64,000 nucleotides of DNA, taken from contig CM076997.1 in the NCBI GenBank assembly GCA_039090855.1, forward strand, positions 163,834,709 to 163,898,708, in the 5' to 3' direction. A model generated the notes under the pieces. It saw only the letters and a program-made list of their open reading frames with translations, made no database searches and was not told the origin of the DNA. Shown piece by piece: positions 22,832 to 33,515 of this stretch; position 1 is the first letter of the stretch; each line of letters opens with the position of its first letter. A program made the position numbers and the translations under genes. This DNA is from Macrothele yani (lineage: Eukaryota > Arthropoda > Arachnida > Araneae > Macrothelidae).

Positions 22832-25249
22832 TATGAAAGGCGAAGAAATGAAAAATATAGCATCCTCTGTAGCAGCTATTCACTGCCGGACAAAGATCTC
22901 TGAAAATATTTCGTAGAAATACGTCTGAAGGATATTTTTCCATTCTTTGTGATCAGCTGAGTGATATGTGGGCTTTCGTGGCGCAGGGTTTAGTGGCCGA
23001 AAGGATCAAAAGAACGACCAAAACATTTCCTTATTTTCCTAACATGCTATCCAATTTTATTTATCCACCTTTTTTGTGTAGTTTTTTTCGGCTTCTGGTT
23101 TCCAACTGAATTTGTGTTGAGAGAATAGCAGAAACAGCTCGGTAACAAGAAGGCATAGTGGAAATTTGCATATGGTTTTCGTAGTTACAATTTCTGTTTG
23201 CACCCTCCTGAAAACTAAGCTATGTGCGCCTATGAATTCACCTATGGTAAAACTTTATGTTGCTTTATTTATATGTTCTTCAAGGATTTTTCCATTGATT
23301 TACTCTATATGTACCGTACATTCTAATTACCGGCTTCGGACAACTGGCCACACGGAAAACTGAACAAATGCCCTTTGAGAGACATGAAATTGTTTTGCAT
23401 AAAAATAATGTTGCGTTCTTATATTTACCCCAACATGAGTAATTGTTGTGCACAAAAATATAATTTTCGTCTTTTATTATAATCAACAAATTAAGACACT
23501 TCTGTGATTTTCTGGTAAACAGACAAGGCGGACAACTTGTCACAAATGCGCAAGAGGTCAGCATAAAAAATGTGTTTTTGATTTCTTCGTGTTCACTTCC
23601 ATGTAGGCTGACAACAAAAACCTTAGGAAGAGTGAGTACACTGAATAAAAAATATCTGTTTTGCTATGCAGTTAAGCGAAGTGGACAAAATAGGGCAATT
23701 TTTATATGGCCTCCTAAAAGTGTGTGTGGCTTCTTGAATTGCACTGCAGTTTTAAAAACTCGCAGCTACAGCAAAAATGCATTTTTCATTTGAAAGCAGA
23801 TAAATATACATTATTTTGCATGCACATGAATTTCTCTCACCTTGTAAATTTACTTTTAAATTCTTTTACTACAAAAATGATTTTATTTGTTAAAGAGATG
23901 CTTCTCGTAATAATTTTTTTTACCATAGATAAGTCTCGAAAAGGCTTAATTTGCTACAAATGAATTTTCCTCTTCACTAAAGTCTACGAAACATGGGCAG
24001 TTATGAATTCAGCGGTTGCATGAAAATTCACAACAACGGAAAACCATTTTTGACTATCTCTCTTAGAGAACGTTCTGTCTATTCATAGCTTCAACGGCTT
24101 ATGGCTTATAATAACACTGTTACTCACGTTGATTCATAGCTATGAATAAGTCACCACGTATGTATATGCTTTCATGTGTTCGCCTTATTGTGAGGTAAAT
24201 TTTGTGAAATGTAAATGAGAGTTCTGTCTATTGCTTCATCAAAATAAATACGGTATTATTTTTCAATATTACAGTTTACTTGGGTTACCTAATAAACGCT
24301 GTATTCCTGAAAAATGGCCAAATGTTATTAACTAATTATTGCTTGAACACTAACGCTACAGCAATTTGTAAAGTTGTGTTGAAAATATATTTAAACACGA
24401 AATGACGATGGTGATATATCGTTAACTTTAGGATTTGGGTTTCTTGATAACTCTCCCCTAGTAGTTAGAAGTAAAAAACCGCTTCCAGAGCCATTTATGG
24501 ATCGCTAGTTCTCCACGGGGCGGCAGGAAGTCCTAATCAAATTTTACGGTTGATAAATTAATATCAATGACGTGTTAGAAATGAAGAAAAAGTTTTACTG
24601 TGAGAAATCGAAATGCTACGCTGCACGTTAATTTTTTTTTAGTAAAAATACTTCATTACATACTTCAGTAAAAAACAACTTGAAACCAGAGAATCATTTT
24701 TATGGTTTTATTCGGTAACGGATACCTCGGGCAAAGGACTAATAATTTTGTTTTTTTCTAATTTTTTTTAAATCTTGAAGAATTCAGCATTCATGACATG
24801 CTATGACAATGGAGCCAATATGAAGGAAAAATACAATTAACTAAAAAAAGAAAGTCCATAATTTTCCGTCCCAAAACCTTTATGTATTTTTTGTACTTTG
24901 AGCTGCTCATACTTCAAATCTAGCCGTAAATAACGACGAAAATATTTCTCTACAAATTGCGAACATTTTCAGCATTGTCCAAGAAATACGCGCTTTATTT
25001 TCTGAATTGTCTTACCATTGGCAAATTTTAAAGAAAGAGCTTCCGGTGCTGACCGTAAAACCGTGCTTCAAAAGAAGTTCAGAAAATAGGATCGATGCAA
25101 TAAGGGTAACGAGGACTGGGGTACAATTTGAATGTCATTCACGATACATTACTTGTATATTAGCGTTTTAACGAATCTTTTAGAGACGTTAAATATTCGT
25201 TAAAAATACACAACATTTAAAATTTTAGATTTAATTTTTTTTTTCAAAT

Positions 25250-26398
25250 TTTAGAAGTTCTTTCTTAGAAAAAAAAGAATTAAAACAGGCAAGTTTATTT
25301 GTTCCAGAAAAATTTGGTAGACCCTTTCTTCAAAAATTAATGTCAATAGCAAATCAATGACAAAATCGGTTGTAGTTATACCAGTCATGATAGAAATGTT
25401 AAAACAAGTAAACGGCTGTTTAAAACAATGTAGTACACATGGGGGTTTTAAAGGCATGTTAGCTGAAGATAAAAACAGTTGCCGAGGAAATAGATTGCGA
25501 AACAGAGTTTACAACTCTTGAATTGGTTAGACCCCATAAGAAAAAAAGAAAAAAAAGGAAAACAATTTTTGGTACCAAAATACGGATGAGATATTGATCT
25601 GCTAGAAAGAAATAGAAAAATAAAGTAATATTTTTTTATACAACGATAAGAACCATTCGAACACCTGAACACGCATAACGAGACTTTTCAATTTTCAAAT
25701 GACTTTTAATCTTTATTGACACTAAGCAGAGATATATAAAAATAACGCATTGTATGGACTTACAAATAAAATTATCAGGTATTGCACAAAAAAGAATATG
25801 ATATAATTTCTTCAGATTTGTGTGACTAAATTGAAATTCTTTGGACTTATGTTAAGCATCATATAAAACTTTAAAATGCTTTAGAATACATATTTTGAAA
25901 TGAATCATTAATATGTTTTCCAAAGAATTCAATAACTTCAAGAATATTTTTGATGATGCCTGTAGCAAAATATGGTTTTGTGGGTGAGGGGGCACGTGTC
26001 CTATATTAAGTTAAACGAAAACATTTTGTATTTTGCGAATTTTTACACTGCCTAAAAATAAACATGTATCTTTTTCTTACTGTTAAGCTTGAAATCCAAA
26101 AAGCTCTTTAAAATTAGAATGGCCTCCTTTTCCATAGCATAAAATTGATAGCGGTAATAGGGTGCACAAAACACATCTTTTCAAATTTTTACTGTCTGTA
26201 AATGTGCCTTACGAGGAAAGATCCTTTTCAGAATTTAATATCATTAAAAGTTACTTTTGTTTAAATATGAAACAAGAACGACTTTCAAATATAAGTATCG
26301 TCAGTATCGAAAACAAAATTGCTAGAGGCTTAGAGAATTTGGACATAGTTAAAAAGTTTGTGACACAAAATAGAGATGCAAAAGCTAATTTTAGCTGA
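25250..26398 (+). pseudogene. hAT transposase relic (C-terminal half)
   Basis: The clearest part is an open stretch at 26162-26398. It carries LSVNVPYEERSFSEFNIIKS, then MKQERLSNISIVSIENKIA, which matches the hAT C-terminal dimerisation domain (usually ...NASVERSFS..L..IK...R..M.QERL..L..LSIE...). Upstream, in shifting frames, I see VPEKFGRPFLQKL near 25300 and a segment AEEIDCETEFTTLELVRPHK near 25475, followed by a Lys-rich KKKRKKRKTIFG. These resemble the middle of ZMYM/hAT-type proteins. Many stops and frameshifts occur between 25350 and 26160. No BED zinc finger or catalytic core could be recognised farther upstream. Confidence 0.75.
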
Positions 26399-27009
26399 AA
26401 CTACGTATGTTTGTGTGATTTCTTGAAGCTTCAGATTTGAATTTATAGCAAAAAAATATTTTATTTAATACGAAAACCAGTTATCTCGAATTCTGCTTTT
26501 AGTTTTACATAACTTATTTGTATATGTGTGTACCTATATGAGAGATTTTTGGTTAGAATAGTTAAAGAGACGCCCGTCATGTTCAATGTTATACATATCA
26601 CAATTGCCCCCCCCCCTGCATGGGGGAAGCTGTAATATGTTTATCACCGTACATGACGAAACTTTTCTTACTGGTAAAGCGGACTTTTTTGTGTAAATTG
26701 ACAGAGAGGAAGCAGAATGCTAGCATTATTCGCAGCGTCATCTGAACTAGAGTTATTACAGATTTGTTTTTCCTTCACTTTATATGAGACAATTGTATTT
26801 TATGAAAACTCTTCATAATTTACGGAAAATAGAAAATGATGTTGCTAAAGGTATTTATTTCATGTAAAAATGAATAAAAAATAAAATAATCTCCTACAAG
26901 GCGCGGTAAATCTGGGCTTGCACCCATGCGTAAGTGTCTTTGGCGCGTCCATGCATGGTGTTATTTCTTTTTTGTTTAAACAGATTTAACCAAAATATTT
27001 ATAAGATGG

Positions 27010-27172
27010 TGTGACGTACCTACGCCGCAGGACGCACACGACAAAAAGGCAGATAGCAGCAAGAACGAACGTCTGCGTAGCTCAGTAGGTAGAACGACTT
27101 GTTCCGGAATAAGTGGACTCAGGTTCGATCCCCGGCGTGGACCAAAAAATACGAAGAAATTTATTTCGTTAT
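27010..27172 (+). repeat. TRIM copy 1, 5' terminal repeat with tRNA-like module
   Basis: Contains a 72-nt tRNA-like segment at 27071-27142. Acceptor strands GTCTGCG and CGTGGAC pair at all seven positions (two wobbles). An A-box-like TAGCTCAGTAGG and a B box GGTTCGATCC are intact. A 5 bp anticodon-type stem ACTTG/TAAGT flanks an 8-nt loop. The D stem has one mismatch here (GCTC/GAAC) that is absent in the 3' repeat. Confidence 0.85.
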
Positions 27173-27174
27173 AA

Positions 27175-27186
27175 TGGAGCCCGAAC
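27175..27186 (+). promoter_or_regulatory. Putative primer-binding site (tRNA-Lys type), one mismatch
   Basis: TGGAGCCCGAAC lies 2 bp after the 5' terminal repeat. The equivalent site in copy 2 is TGGCGCCCGAAC, the first 12 nt of the well-known lysine-tRNA primer site. Confidence 0.7.
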
Positions 27187-27423
27187 TTCACGGATGACCC
27201 GGCCGTTCAAGATCTCGCAATGGTGTGATGTTCTTTCCACACCGCAAGATACGAAAAATAAAATAATCCCATCTCCAGCGCTTCGAAAAATAAATGTGTG
27301 TAACGTTGCATTCCACACACCAGATTGACTGGGAGTTCTCAAGTGCACGTTCTACAGCGGATGGCTGCCTGCAACGATTCATGGTCACGGCTGACCCGTG
27401 GGCCATGCTCCCGTCCCTCTTTC

Positions 27424-27436
27424 GGGGGTGGGGAGA
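27424..27436 (+). promoter_or_regulatory. Putative polypurine tract of TRIM copy 1
   Basis: GGGGGTGGGGAGA ends directly against the TGTGACGT start of the 3' terminal repeat, where plus-strand priming of an LTR element would occur. Confidence 0.65.
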
Positions 27437-27599
27437 TGTGACGTGTCTGCCCCGCAGGCCGCACACGACATAAAGGCAGATAGCAGCAAGGCCGAACGTC
27501 TGCTTAGCTCAGATGGTAGAGCGACTTGTTCCGGAATAAGTGGACTCGGGTCCGATCCCTGGCGTGGCCCAAAAATGGCGGAGAAATTTACTTCGTTAT
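27437..27599 (+). repeat. TRIM copy 1, 3' terminal repeat with tRNA-like module
   Basis: Same layout as the 5' repeat. The D stem GCTC/GAGC is fully paired here. The B box reads GGTCCGATCC, one change from consensus. Confidence 0.85.
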
Positions 27600-28155
27600 A
27601 ATGCGGTATGAATCTCATCTTTTTCAGCGCATCCACTTCCTTGCATTTAAATAAGTAATTGATACTAAATTCGTTTGCATTTGGTAGATTTCATTGAGAG
27701 TTCTGCAACTTTCGTTCAGTACGTTTCTTAATTAGCATACAGGTATTCCATGATTTCTAACCACTCAGTGTGTAGTACTTTTCCAGCTTAAGATATTTTT
27801 TTCATGAACAAAATCAAATATAGCTTTGTTTGCATGAGCTGCTACCTATGAGTAATATTTAAAATTTATCAGAAGAAATATTCTACATGACAGTATGTTA
27901 TTACTATTTGATACTAATTCCACATGGTAATCATCCTTTAGGTTAATCGTGTGTTTTCCCATGAAACTGGGGAATTTTGCTACAGTTCATAACATTCTTT
28001 AATGGTCTTCCGCTTTACCATAATGTGTCAGACATTGTCCTTAATCATATCCTCATTTTAAAACATAATTGTCCTCGATTTTGCATTGAAATTGAGGAAA
28101 ACATGCCATTTTGTCCTCAATTTCGTTTTAAAAATCTGGTCACATCATCGTACAG

Positions 28156-29068
28156 GCACATCAGTGAGTTCCACAGAAGACAGATTATCGGCGTGAGGGA
28201 CTGTCATGCTTCCGCCCGGAGATTGCGGGTCGCGTGAGGCGCAGTATGTCCGCCGTGGGAAGAATGCGCAGATATGATAAGAAGAAGGGTGTAGCACACA
28301 AAGAAAAGGTTCTTGGCGTCGTACACAGAAAATGCCAAAGGATAACCTCATGAGGATGTCTTTCAGTGACGGTTTCGCATCATCAACGGCGTTGGCGCAG
28401 CAGTGACGAACTGCGACGGATTCTCCCATGTTAGCTGTAGGTTAGGACTGCAGGCTCGTCTGCCTCTCGTCGGGCTACCTTTGACACATGAGCAATGGAT
28501 AGCTAGGTTGCAGTAGTGAATCACACGAAGAGAGTGTCGTGACGAATGACATAATATCATGTTCTCGAAAGAAACGTGCTTCTGTTTAAGCGAAAGCGAT
28601 GGCCGTATCTGTGTGCGCCGAATTCAGAGGGAGAGGCGTCAAGAACAATGTATTTGCCCCAGATATACCTCCAACACAAGGCATTATGGCCCAATCGGTT
28701 ACGAAAGCAAATCGCCTCTTGTGAAAGTCCGTACCACTATAACGAGTAGCCGTTACGTCAATGGCATTCCATTCGCCATTCCGTATCCACAGGACGTTTT
28801 CGGGGCTATATTTCAGCAGGACTACGCCACACCGCATGTTGCAGCATCAACAAGTGCCTTCTTCAGGATAACAACGTTCCACTTCTGCCGTGGCTGGCTG
28901 GATCGCATGATTTATCAATTATACAAGATATCTACAAGCTCAAACGGCAGCTGCATTGGTACGATCGTCCGCTAGCAGCTCTTTATGAACTTTGGACGCT
29001 GATCAATACAGCCTGGAGGGCTATTCCACAGGACACCATTTACACATTAATTGATTCGATGCCTTAGC
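28156..29068 (+). pseudogene. Tc1-like transposase relic of the composite element
   Basis: Right after the hAT target copy the frame reads YRHISEFHRRQIIGVRDC, the usual Tc1 N-terminal DNA-binding start, then breaks down. Recognisable later parts, in several frames, are SESDGRICVRR (28590-28620, just after the position of the first catalytic Asp, whose FSDES motif is decayed), FQQDYATPHVAAST (28810-28855, second catalytic Asp present), and near 28985-29066 the C-terminal block LWTLINTAWRAIPQDTIYTL with DSMP. The SPDLSPIE block with the catalytic Glu is not recognisable. Several frameshifts and stops make it non-functional. Confidence 0.82.
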
Positions 29069-29279
29069 GCTAACAGCAGATGATACAAGCCAAAAGTGGC
29101 CACAGCCATATTAGCTACATCGGCACATATGACACGTATAACACTGAGATTATAATCATTTGTTATGTATTGCCCAATAAGCATATCCTGTAAAAATCAA
29201 AATTGAAGCTCAACTACTTTCTGGTGTTCTGTTTTTATTAATATGAGTGTATTTCCGTAATTTTTATTTTAATAAGGAG

Positions 29280-29545
29280 ATATTTGATTTGGAATCTTCA
29301 TTGAATTATGGTGATTTAACAAGTTTACGTTGCTCACATTCTCCCACAACGTAGTGCGTAAAAGGAAGCGGAAAAGAACAAAACACTTTCTTGAAACATA
29401 CACCATCTGGAAAATTTTCTTTAGTATGTCAACAACAAATTCCCTATTTCCGGGGTTTCCTATAATTCATTAACTCGGAGCAATACTAAAGTGTTACGTG
29501 CGGGAACTGATTTACAATATGTATTCTCGTAATAAGAAAATGTTT
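29280..29545 (+). repeat. Right copy of the ~250 bp direct repeat
   Basis: This is the mate of 19985-20235, in the same orientation. It starts about 30 bp after the right end of the composite Tc1 element and ends with TTCTCGTAATAAG. That matches the left copy across the start of the Tc1 terminal repeat. Confidence 0.65.
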
Positions 29546-29734
29546 ACCTGGTAGACGAAAAGTAGAAGCATTGCAACCTGTGTGTTTTAAACTGTGAATA
29601 TATAATGAAAAATAGTACCGTAACTTCGCAAACTTATATTTGTCCTAGTTGTGTGATATGTGTGGACAAAAAGCTTTACCAAGACTGTAAAGCATGAAGC
29701 CATAATACAGAATAAGATCGCCAGATAACTTTCT

Positions 29735-29830
29735 GTTTCTTTATTTTATGTCTCATGCCCGACTATAATGAAAGCTGACCATGAGGGATTCATAAAGAAT
29801 TGTTAAGGATTTATTTGTTTCTTCTAAATC
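29735..29830 (+). repeat. Short interspersed repeat, mate at 60757-60862
   Basis: Both copies contain TTTCTTTATTTTATKTCTCA, a central AAAGC, ATGAG.G.TT...AAAGAATT and GGATTTATTTGTTTTCT in order. The family is unnamed. Confidence 0.6.
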
Positions 29831-29965
29831 ACATTTAAACACAACTTTTACTCACTTTCATACCATTTACTTAATCTAAAGATTTATCTAAAAATGCGGA
29901 ATTTATTAAAGCTACTATTTTGCAGAACAGATATGTAATGAACACTATAAACGAGTTCCTGGGTT

Positions 29966-29999
<34 letters not shown>

Positions 30000-30549
30000 A
30001 AAGAACACCATATTAAATTATTTTTCCACGAATATACTATTTAGACTAAATTTCATGTGGATCCAACAGATAAAATTTCACAGTACGTACTTGTAAGTTT
30101 TAGCAATAATCAGGTTTAATGCAACTTATTTAGAAGTACCCCATCAGGGAGCATTATGAAGAGACCCATACTGAAGTGATTCTTTAAAAATGAGAGAAGA
30201 AAAAAAGATAACCATCAAAGAAAATGAAAGTACGAAAACAATATGTAATAGCCACAGCAACAGAAACAGTTTCCGACACATGAAAAATGAAAATCTGACT
30301 CTGGATCCTACTTAGAATTTGTGACTTATTTAAATATTATTTTATTCCAATATTTTATTAAGAACATCATTACCTTTTCTATAAACTATTGATTTTAATG
30401 CTATCCAATTTTTAAAAGATTTATTTACAGCATATTTTCTATTTTCAAATTTTGGAACTTTTCCAAAATCGAATTACATTGTTAATTTTATCTGCTCAGA
30501 ATTTCGGTATTTCTGATTAAATGATATTAAATTTCTATTCTTCCGCAGA
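29831..30549. other. Intergenic with a 29 bp A-run
   Basis: An uninterrupted A-tract occupies about 29970-29998. It could be a retroposon tail, but no retroposon body was identified upstream. The rest is AT-rich without recognisable features. Confidence 0.5.
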
Positions 30550-31326
30550 TTCTATTTTGTAATTACTATTAGATAATGAACTGCATTACTTTTTAAATCA
30601 CTATATTTTAAAGGTACATGATATAAGATTTGTTTACTGTCAAATCCCTCTTTTAAATTTATGTAATTCTTTAACCATATCAAAATGTTTTTTTGCAAAA
30701 TCACACTTGAGAAAAATGTGTTCAGTGTTTCTGAAAGAGACCACAATGTTTACAATACGGATCATTTGACAGATGTATTTTATGTAACCATTTAAATCAG
30801 GAATAATGTTGTGAACAATTTTAAAATTTAGATCGCGAATGTGAGTACTTAATTTTCTTAATTTAATATGAAGTTGTTGTATCCAAATGGAATTTATAAA
30901 TGGAGTATTCATTATGATTTCTAATTTTGTCTGACTTTTTAAAATTTAAAGCCGTATAGATATCTATTAATTTTTTATCATGAGTAATATTTGCTAGAAG
31001 AGATATGTCTTTAATTTTTTCCTATAGCTTACGAAGATCAATGTATCTCCCTCCCGCCAAAAAAGGGAAAGGCCGTTCTGGACTCAAGGAACAGAAACAT
31101 TCTAGATCACGACCAACCTGAAACTTTAAAATCTTAAGAGCCGGATGTTTTTCGTTTTGGATAAATTTTCTAAGTGTCAAAAATCTTAGTATTTTACCTG
31201 CGAGTGTTAGACGTTTAATTTCCAACCTCCCGAACTGAACATCATTAAAATAAATTTCATGGTTTATTTTGTCCTCCCGTTCCTCCCAAATAAATCTGAA
31301 GGCTAATCGTTTAGCTGTTTTTGCAA

Positions 31327-32971
31327 TACCCAGCAAAAACTGCTATGCTTTCTTAGCACTATGTTGTCGCTGCCGAACCGTCAATAAAATGTCCGGGTGG
31401 CCAACAAAAGGGACAGCAGTTCAGGTCATGAGCTGGCCAAGAGTTAGCACCCCCATCAGTTGTCATATGCCACAACAGGGCCATCAGTTATCCGTCACAG
31501 CCAGTAGCTGTCACAAGTGGTCATTCAGCGGCCCTGCAAGCACGTGTCATTAATGATGGCTAGCCTAATGTGGTCCGTTAGTTTCCAGGCAGTGACAGCC
31601 GGCAATAACATGACGTAACTGATGATTTGCCTAATCTTGGCCGCCCATTCCCCAGCAGTAGCCATAAAAAAAAATAATTAATAAAGAAAAACCGCAGTTT
31701 CCCAAAGCTACAACTACATTTTTTTTTCGCCTTACGAAACTTCGGCATTATAACACTGCGTTGCGGAAATTTTCTCAACAGGTCCTGAAAAAACACCCGT
31801 TTGGATCTGGGTGGAAACGAACCAGGGCTGTTGGCGTGAGAGGCCACCACTAAACCTACTGGACTGAATTGGCACGCACGTGCACGGCTTCAAGGTGACC
31901 CTCTTTTCTGCAGAATGTGTAACGAATGGTGATCTATTTAATTTTGCAATATTGCGATGTATTTATGATAATTATCAGTTTCATATAATTCATAAATTTA
32001 TATTTTCAAAGTACGATTTTTTTTTACCATAAGGAACTTCACTTTTTCAAAGAATGTGACAACTTAATGGCGCTTTTCGAAGTTTCGAGCTGTCCTTGTC
32101 GTCTTGAAAGGCGATTGTTGAATTAATATATTTACCCGTTCATGTCACATTATGTTATATTTTTAACGTTGTATATTTCCTTTCCACTGTCCGAAGCTAC
32201 ATTTGTTTTAAACAAGAAATATACTTTGTTTTACTTCTCGTTATTTTTAGAAGTGAATTCCTCAAGTCTTGTGTATTCAATCCATGGATGAGTACATTAT
32301 ACTCACATAGCGTTGCTTTTTTTTTTTCTTCAGATAATTGATAAATTTTGTACGCGTATAATTCTTCTTTTTTTTTCTTCAAATAATTGATAAATGTTGT
32401 ACGCGTATAATTCTTTTTTTTCAACATAACGCTTTTTAAAAGGTTTTTCCAGGACTTTTGTTTCAAGCGGTTTAATGAGTGTTAACATAAAAGGATTACA
32501 CAGAAATTATTTCTTGTTATTCATGGAAACGGAGTAGGTGAATTTTATGGCTGTAATCAAGTATTTCATGGCGTATTCTGATATATTAGTCTACGTGACA
32601 TTTCATTAGAAAATTAATTCGCTTCTCTACCTATATTTTTTCTTCTTAACGTCCACTAAAATAACACGATGGTGATAGCGTCGTCTTCAACTAACTGGTA
32701 CCACGAGAGACACAGCACCTGTTGCTTCTGCGCAATACGTGCTGCGTCTCTCGTTGCTTCCATCTGGTGTTTGGGGTTTCATCGGTTGCCCGCCATGGGA
32801 CACTAGTGGCACTTTCTTGGTGGCCCGCAATTCACTACGATGCTGCAGGGCCATCAATGGCTGCCACCAACGGACCGCTACCGGGCTGTGAGCGGCAGAT
32901 TTCAGCCAGTAGTGACACATCACTGCAGCTGGTGGCCAGCAGTTTCCCAACACTTGTGTTTTTGCTGGGTA
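31327..32971. mobile_element. Non-coding DNA transposon, 14 bp TIR, 4 bp target duplication
   Basis: It begins TACCCAGCAAAAAC (31327-31340) and ends GTTTTTGCTGGGTA (32958-32971), a perfect 14 bp inverted repeat. GCAA flanks both sides (31323-31326 and 32972-32975). Excision restores the LINE reading frame, confirming the boundaries. About 300 bp at each end is GC-richer than the AT-rich centre. Near the right end, 32700-32760 forms an internal hairpin (ACGAGAGACACAGCACC paired with GTGCTGCGTCTCTCGTT). I recognise no transposase and cannot assign a superfamily. Confidence 0.82.
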
Positions 32972-33471
32972 GCAACTGGTAATGGCGTGGTTCTCAAATA
33001 ATAACAGAATTTTGAAAATGCAGATAATTTATAATTTTATCTTTCGAAAATAAGGAAAAAATGTTATTTTTAAATTTTCATTATATTTTTCCATGTTAGT
33101 TAAACAGTCTTGCCATTTTTTAGAAAGGCATCTACCTGAAATCTCAAATAGTACTCCCAAAATATGAATTAGTGTATTAGTAATTAAAAAAAATGTTTTA
33201 AGTTCTTCCAATTTCCAAATAAAAACCTCTTAGTGTTTCCTACATTCAAACTTGAGCCAAAAATAGAACTAAATTTATTGTATATCTCTTCAAGTTTTGA
33301 AATTGAATTTTCATCTTTAGCAAACAAAACCACATTATCCGCAAAAGAAAGTGACTTTACAGGATTAACTTGTCCAGGAACCGAAATTCAAGTTATATGT
33401 TTCTCATTATTTAATATAATAAGGAAAGAATATATAACTAATATATATATAATATTTTTATTGTTTCTCGG

Positions 33472-33515
33472 GGAGTTCTACAGCGTTTTCCATTGTCGAA
33501 CTCCCCGAGATAGTT
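33472..33515. repeat. Short palindrome inside the LINE RT
   Basis: TCTCGGGGAGTTC is followed after 18 bp by GAACTCCCCGAGA. The 13 bp arms are perfect. The palindrome sits directly at the RGVRQ box of the RT, where one arm encodes normal RT sequence (SRGVR) and the other replaces the expected downstream residues. Confidence 0.8.

Larger units (their letters stand above)
27010..27599 (+). mobile_element. TRIM-like miniature LTR element with tRNA-like LTRs, copy 1
   Basis: Structure: direct terminal repeats of 163 bp at 27010-27172 and 27437-27599, both starting TGTGACGT and ending TTCGTTAT. The non-coding interior is 264 bp. Two bases after the 5' repeat is TGGAGCCCGAAC, one mismatch from the lysine-tRNA-type primer-binding site TGGCGCCCGAAC. 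Immediately before the 3' repeat is a purine-rich GGGGGTGGGGAGA. Total 590 bp. The layout matches a terminal-repeat retrotransposon in miniature, dependent on an autonomous LTR element for mobility. Target duplication is not clear here (GATGG versus AATGC). It lies inside the hAT element. The second copy, at 53419-54004, has the same anatomy. Confidence 0.85.
20824..28147 (+). mobile_element. hAT element, 7.3 kb, inside the Tc1 element
   Basis: The left end starts TAAGGTGACCAGACG and the complement of the right end starts TGATGTGACCAGATT, sharing a core GTGACCAGA followed on both sides by blocks containing CCTCAATTTC. The flanking 8 bp are TCGCACAG (20816-20823) and TCGTACAG (28148-28155), a 7/8 target duplication of hAT length. 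Inside are a plus-strand hAT transposase relic, a hAT-type MITE and a TRIM. Other parts (20990-22650, 22840-25200) show no recognised genes. The ends and target duplication are diverged, so it is an old insertion. Confidence 0.72.
20213..29251 (+). mobile_element. Tc1-like element split by a hAT element and expanded by a minisatellite
   Basis: The left end begins TACACTCGTAATAAAAACAG and the complement of the right end begins TACACTCATATTAATAAAAA; both continue into AG(A/G)ACACC(T)GAAAG. Both ends abut TA. This is the same type of end as the elements at 50990-52398 and 57831-59243. Removing the hAT insertion (20824-28147) and one 8 bp target copy leaves about 1.7 kb. Removing the ~430 bp minisatellite as well leaves about 1.28 kb, a normal Tc1 size. 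The transposase relic starts immediately right of the hAT insertion. Confidence 0.8.

Noticed and set aside
26600..26640. C-run with GCATGGGGG as a possible transposon end
   Set aside because: No inverted partner or target duplication was found.
27071..27142. A functional tRNA gene
   Set aside because: The 8-nt anticodon-type loop, the mismatch in the D stem, and the presence of the same sequence in all four LTRs show that it is a repeat-borne tRNA-like module.
27010..27602. Simple dimeric SINE or two-unit satellite
   Set aside because: The equal-length terminal repeats, primer-binding site, purine tract and frame-restoring target duplication fit an LTR-type element better. Not fully excluded without more copies.
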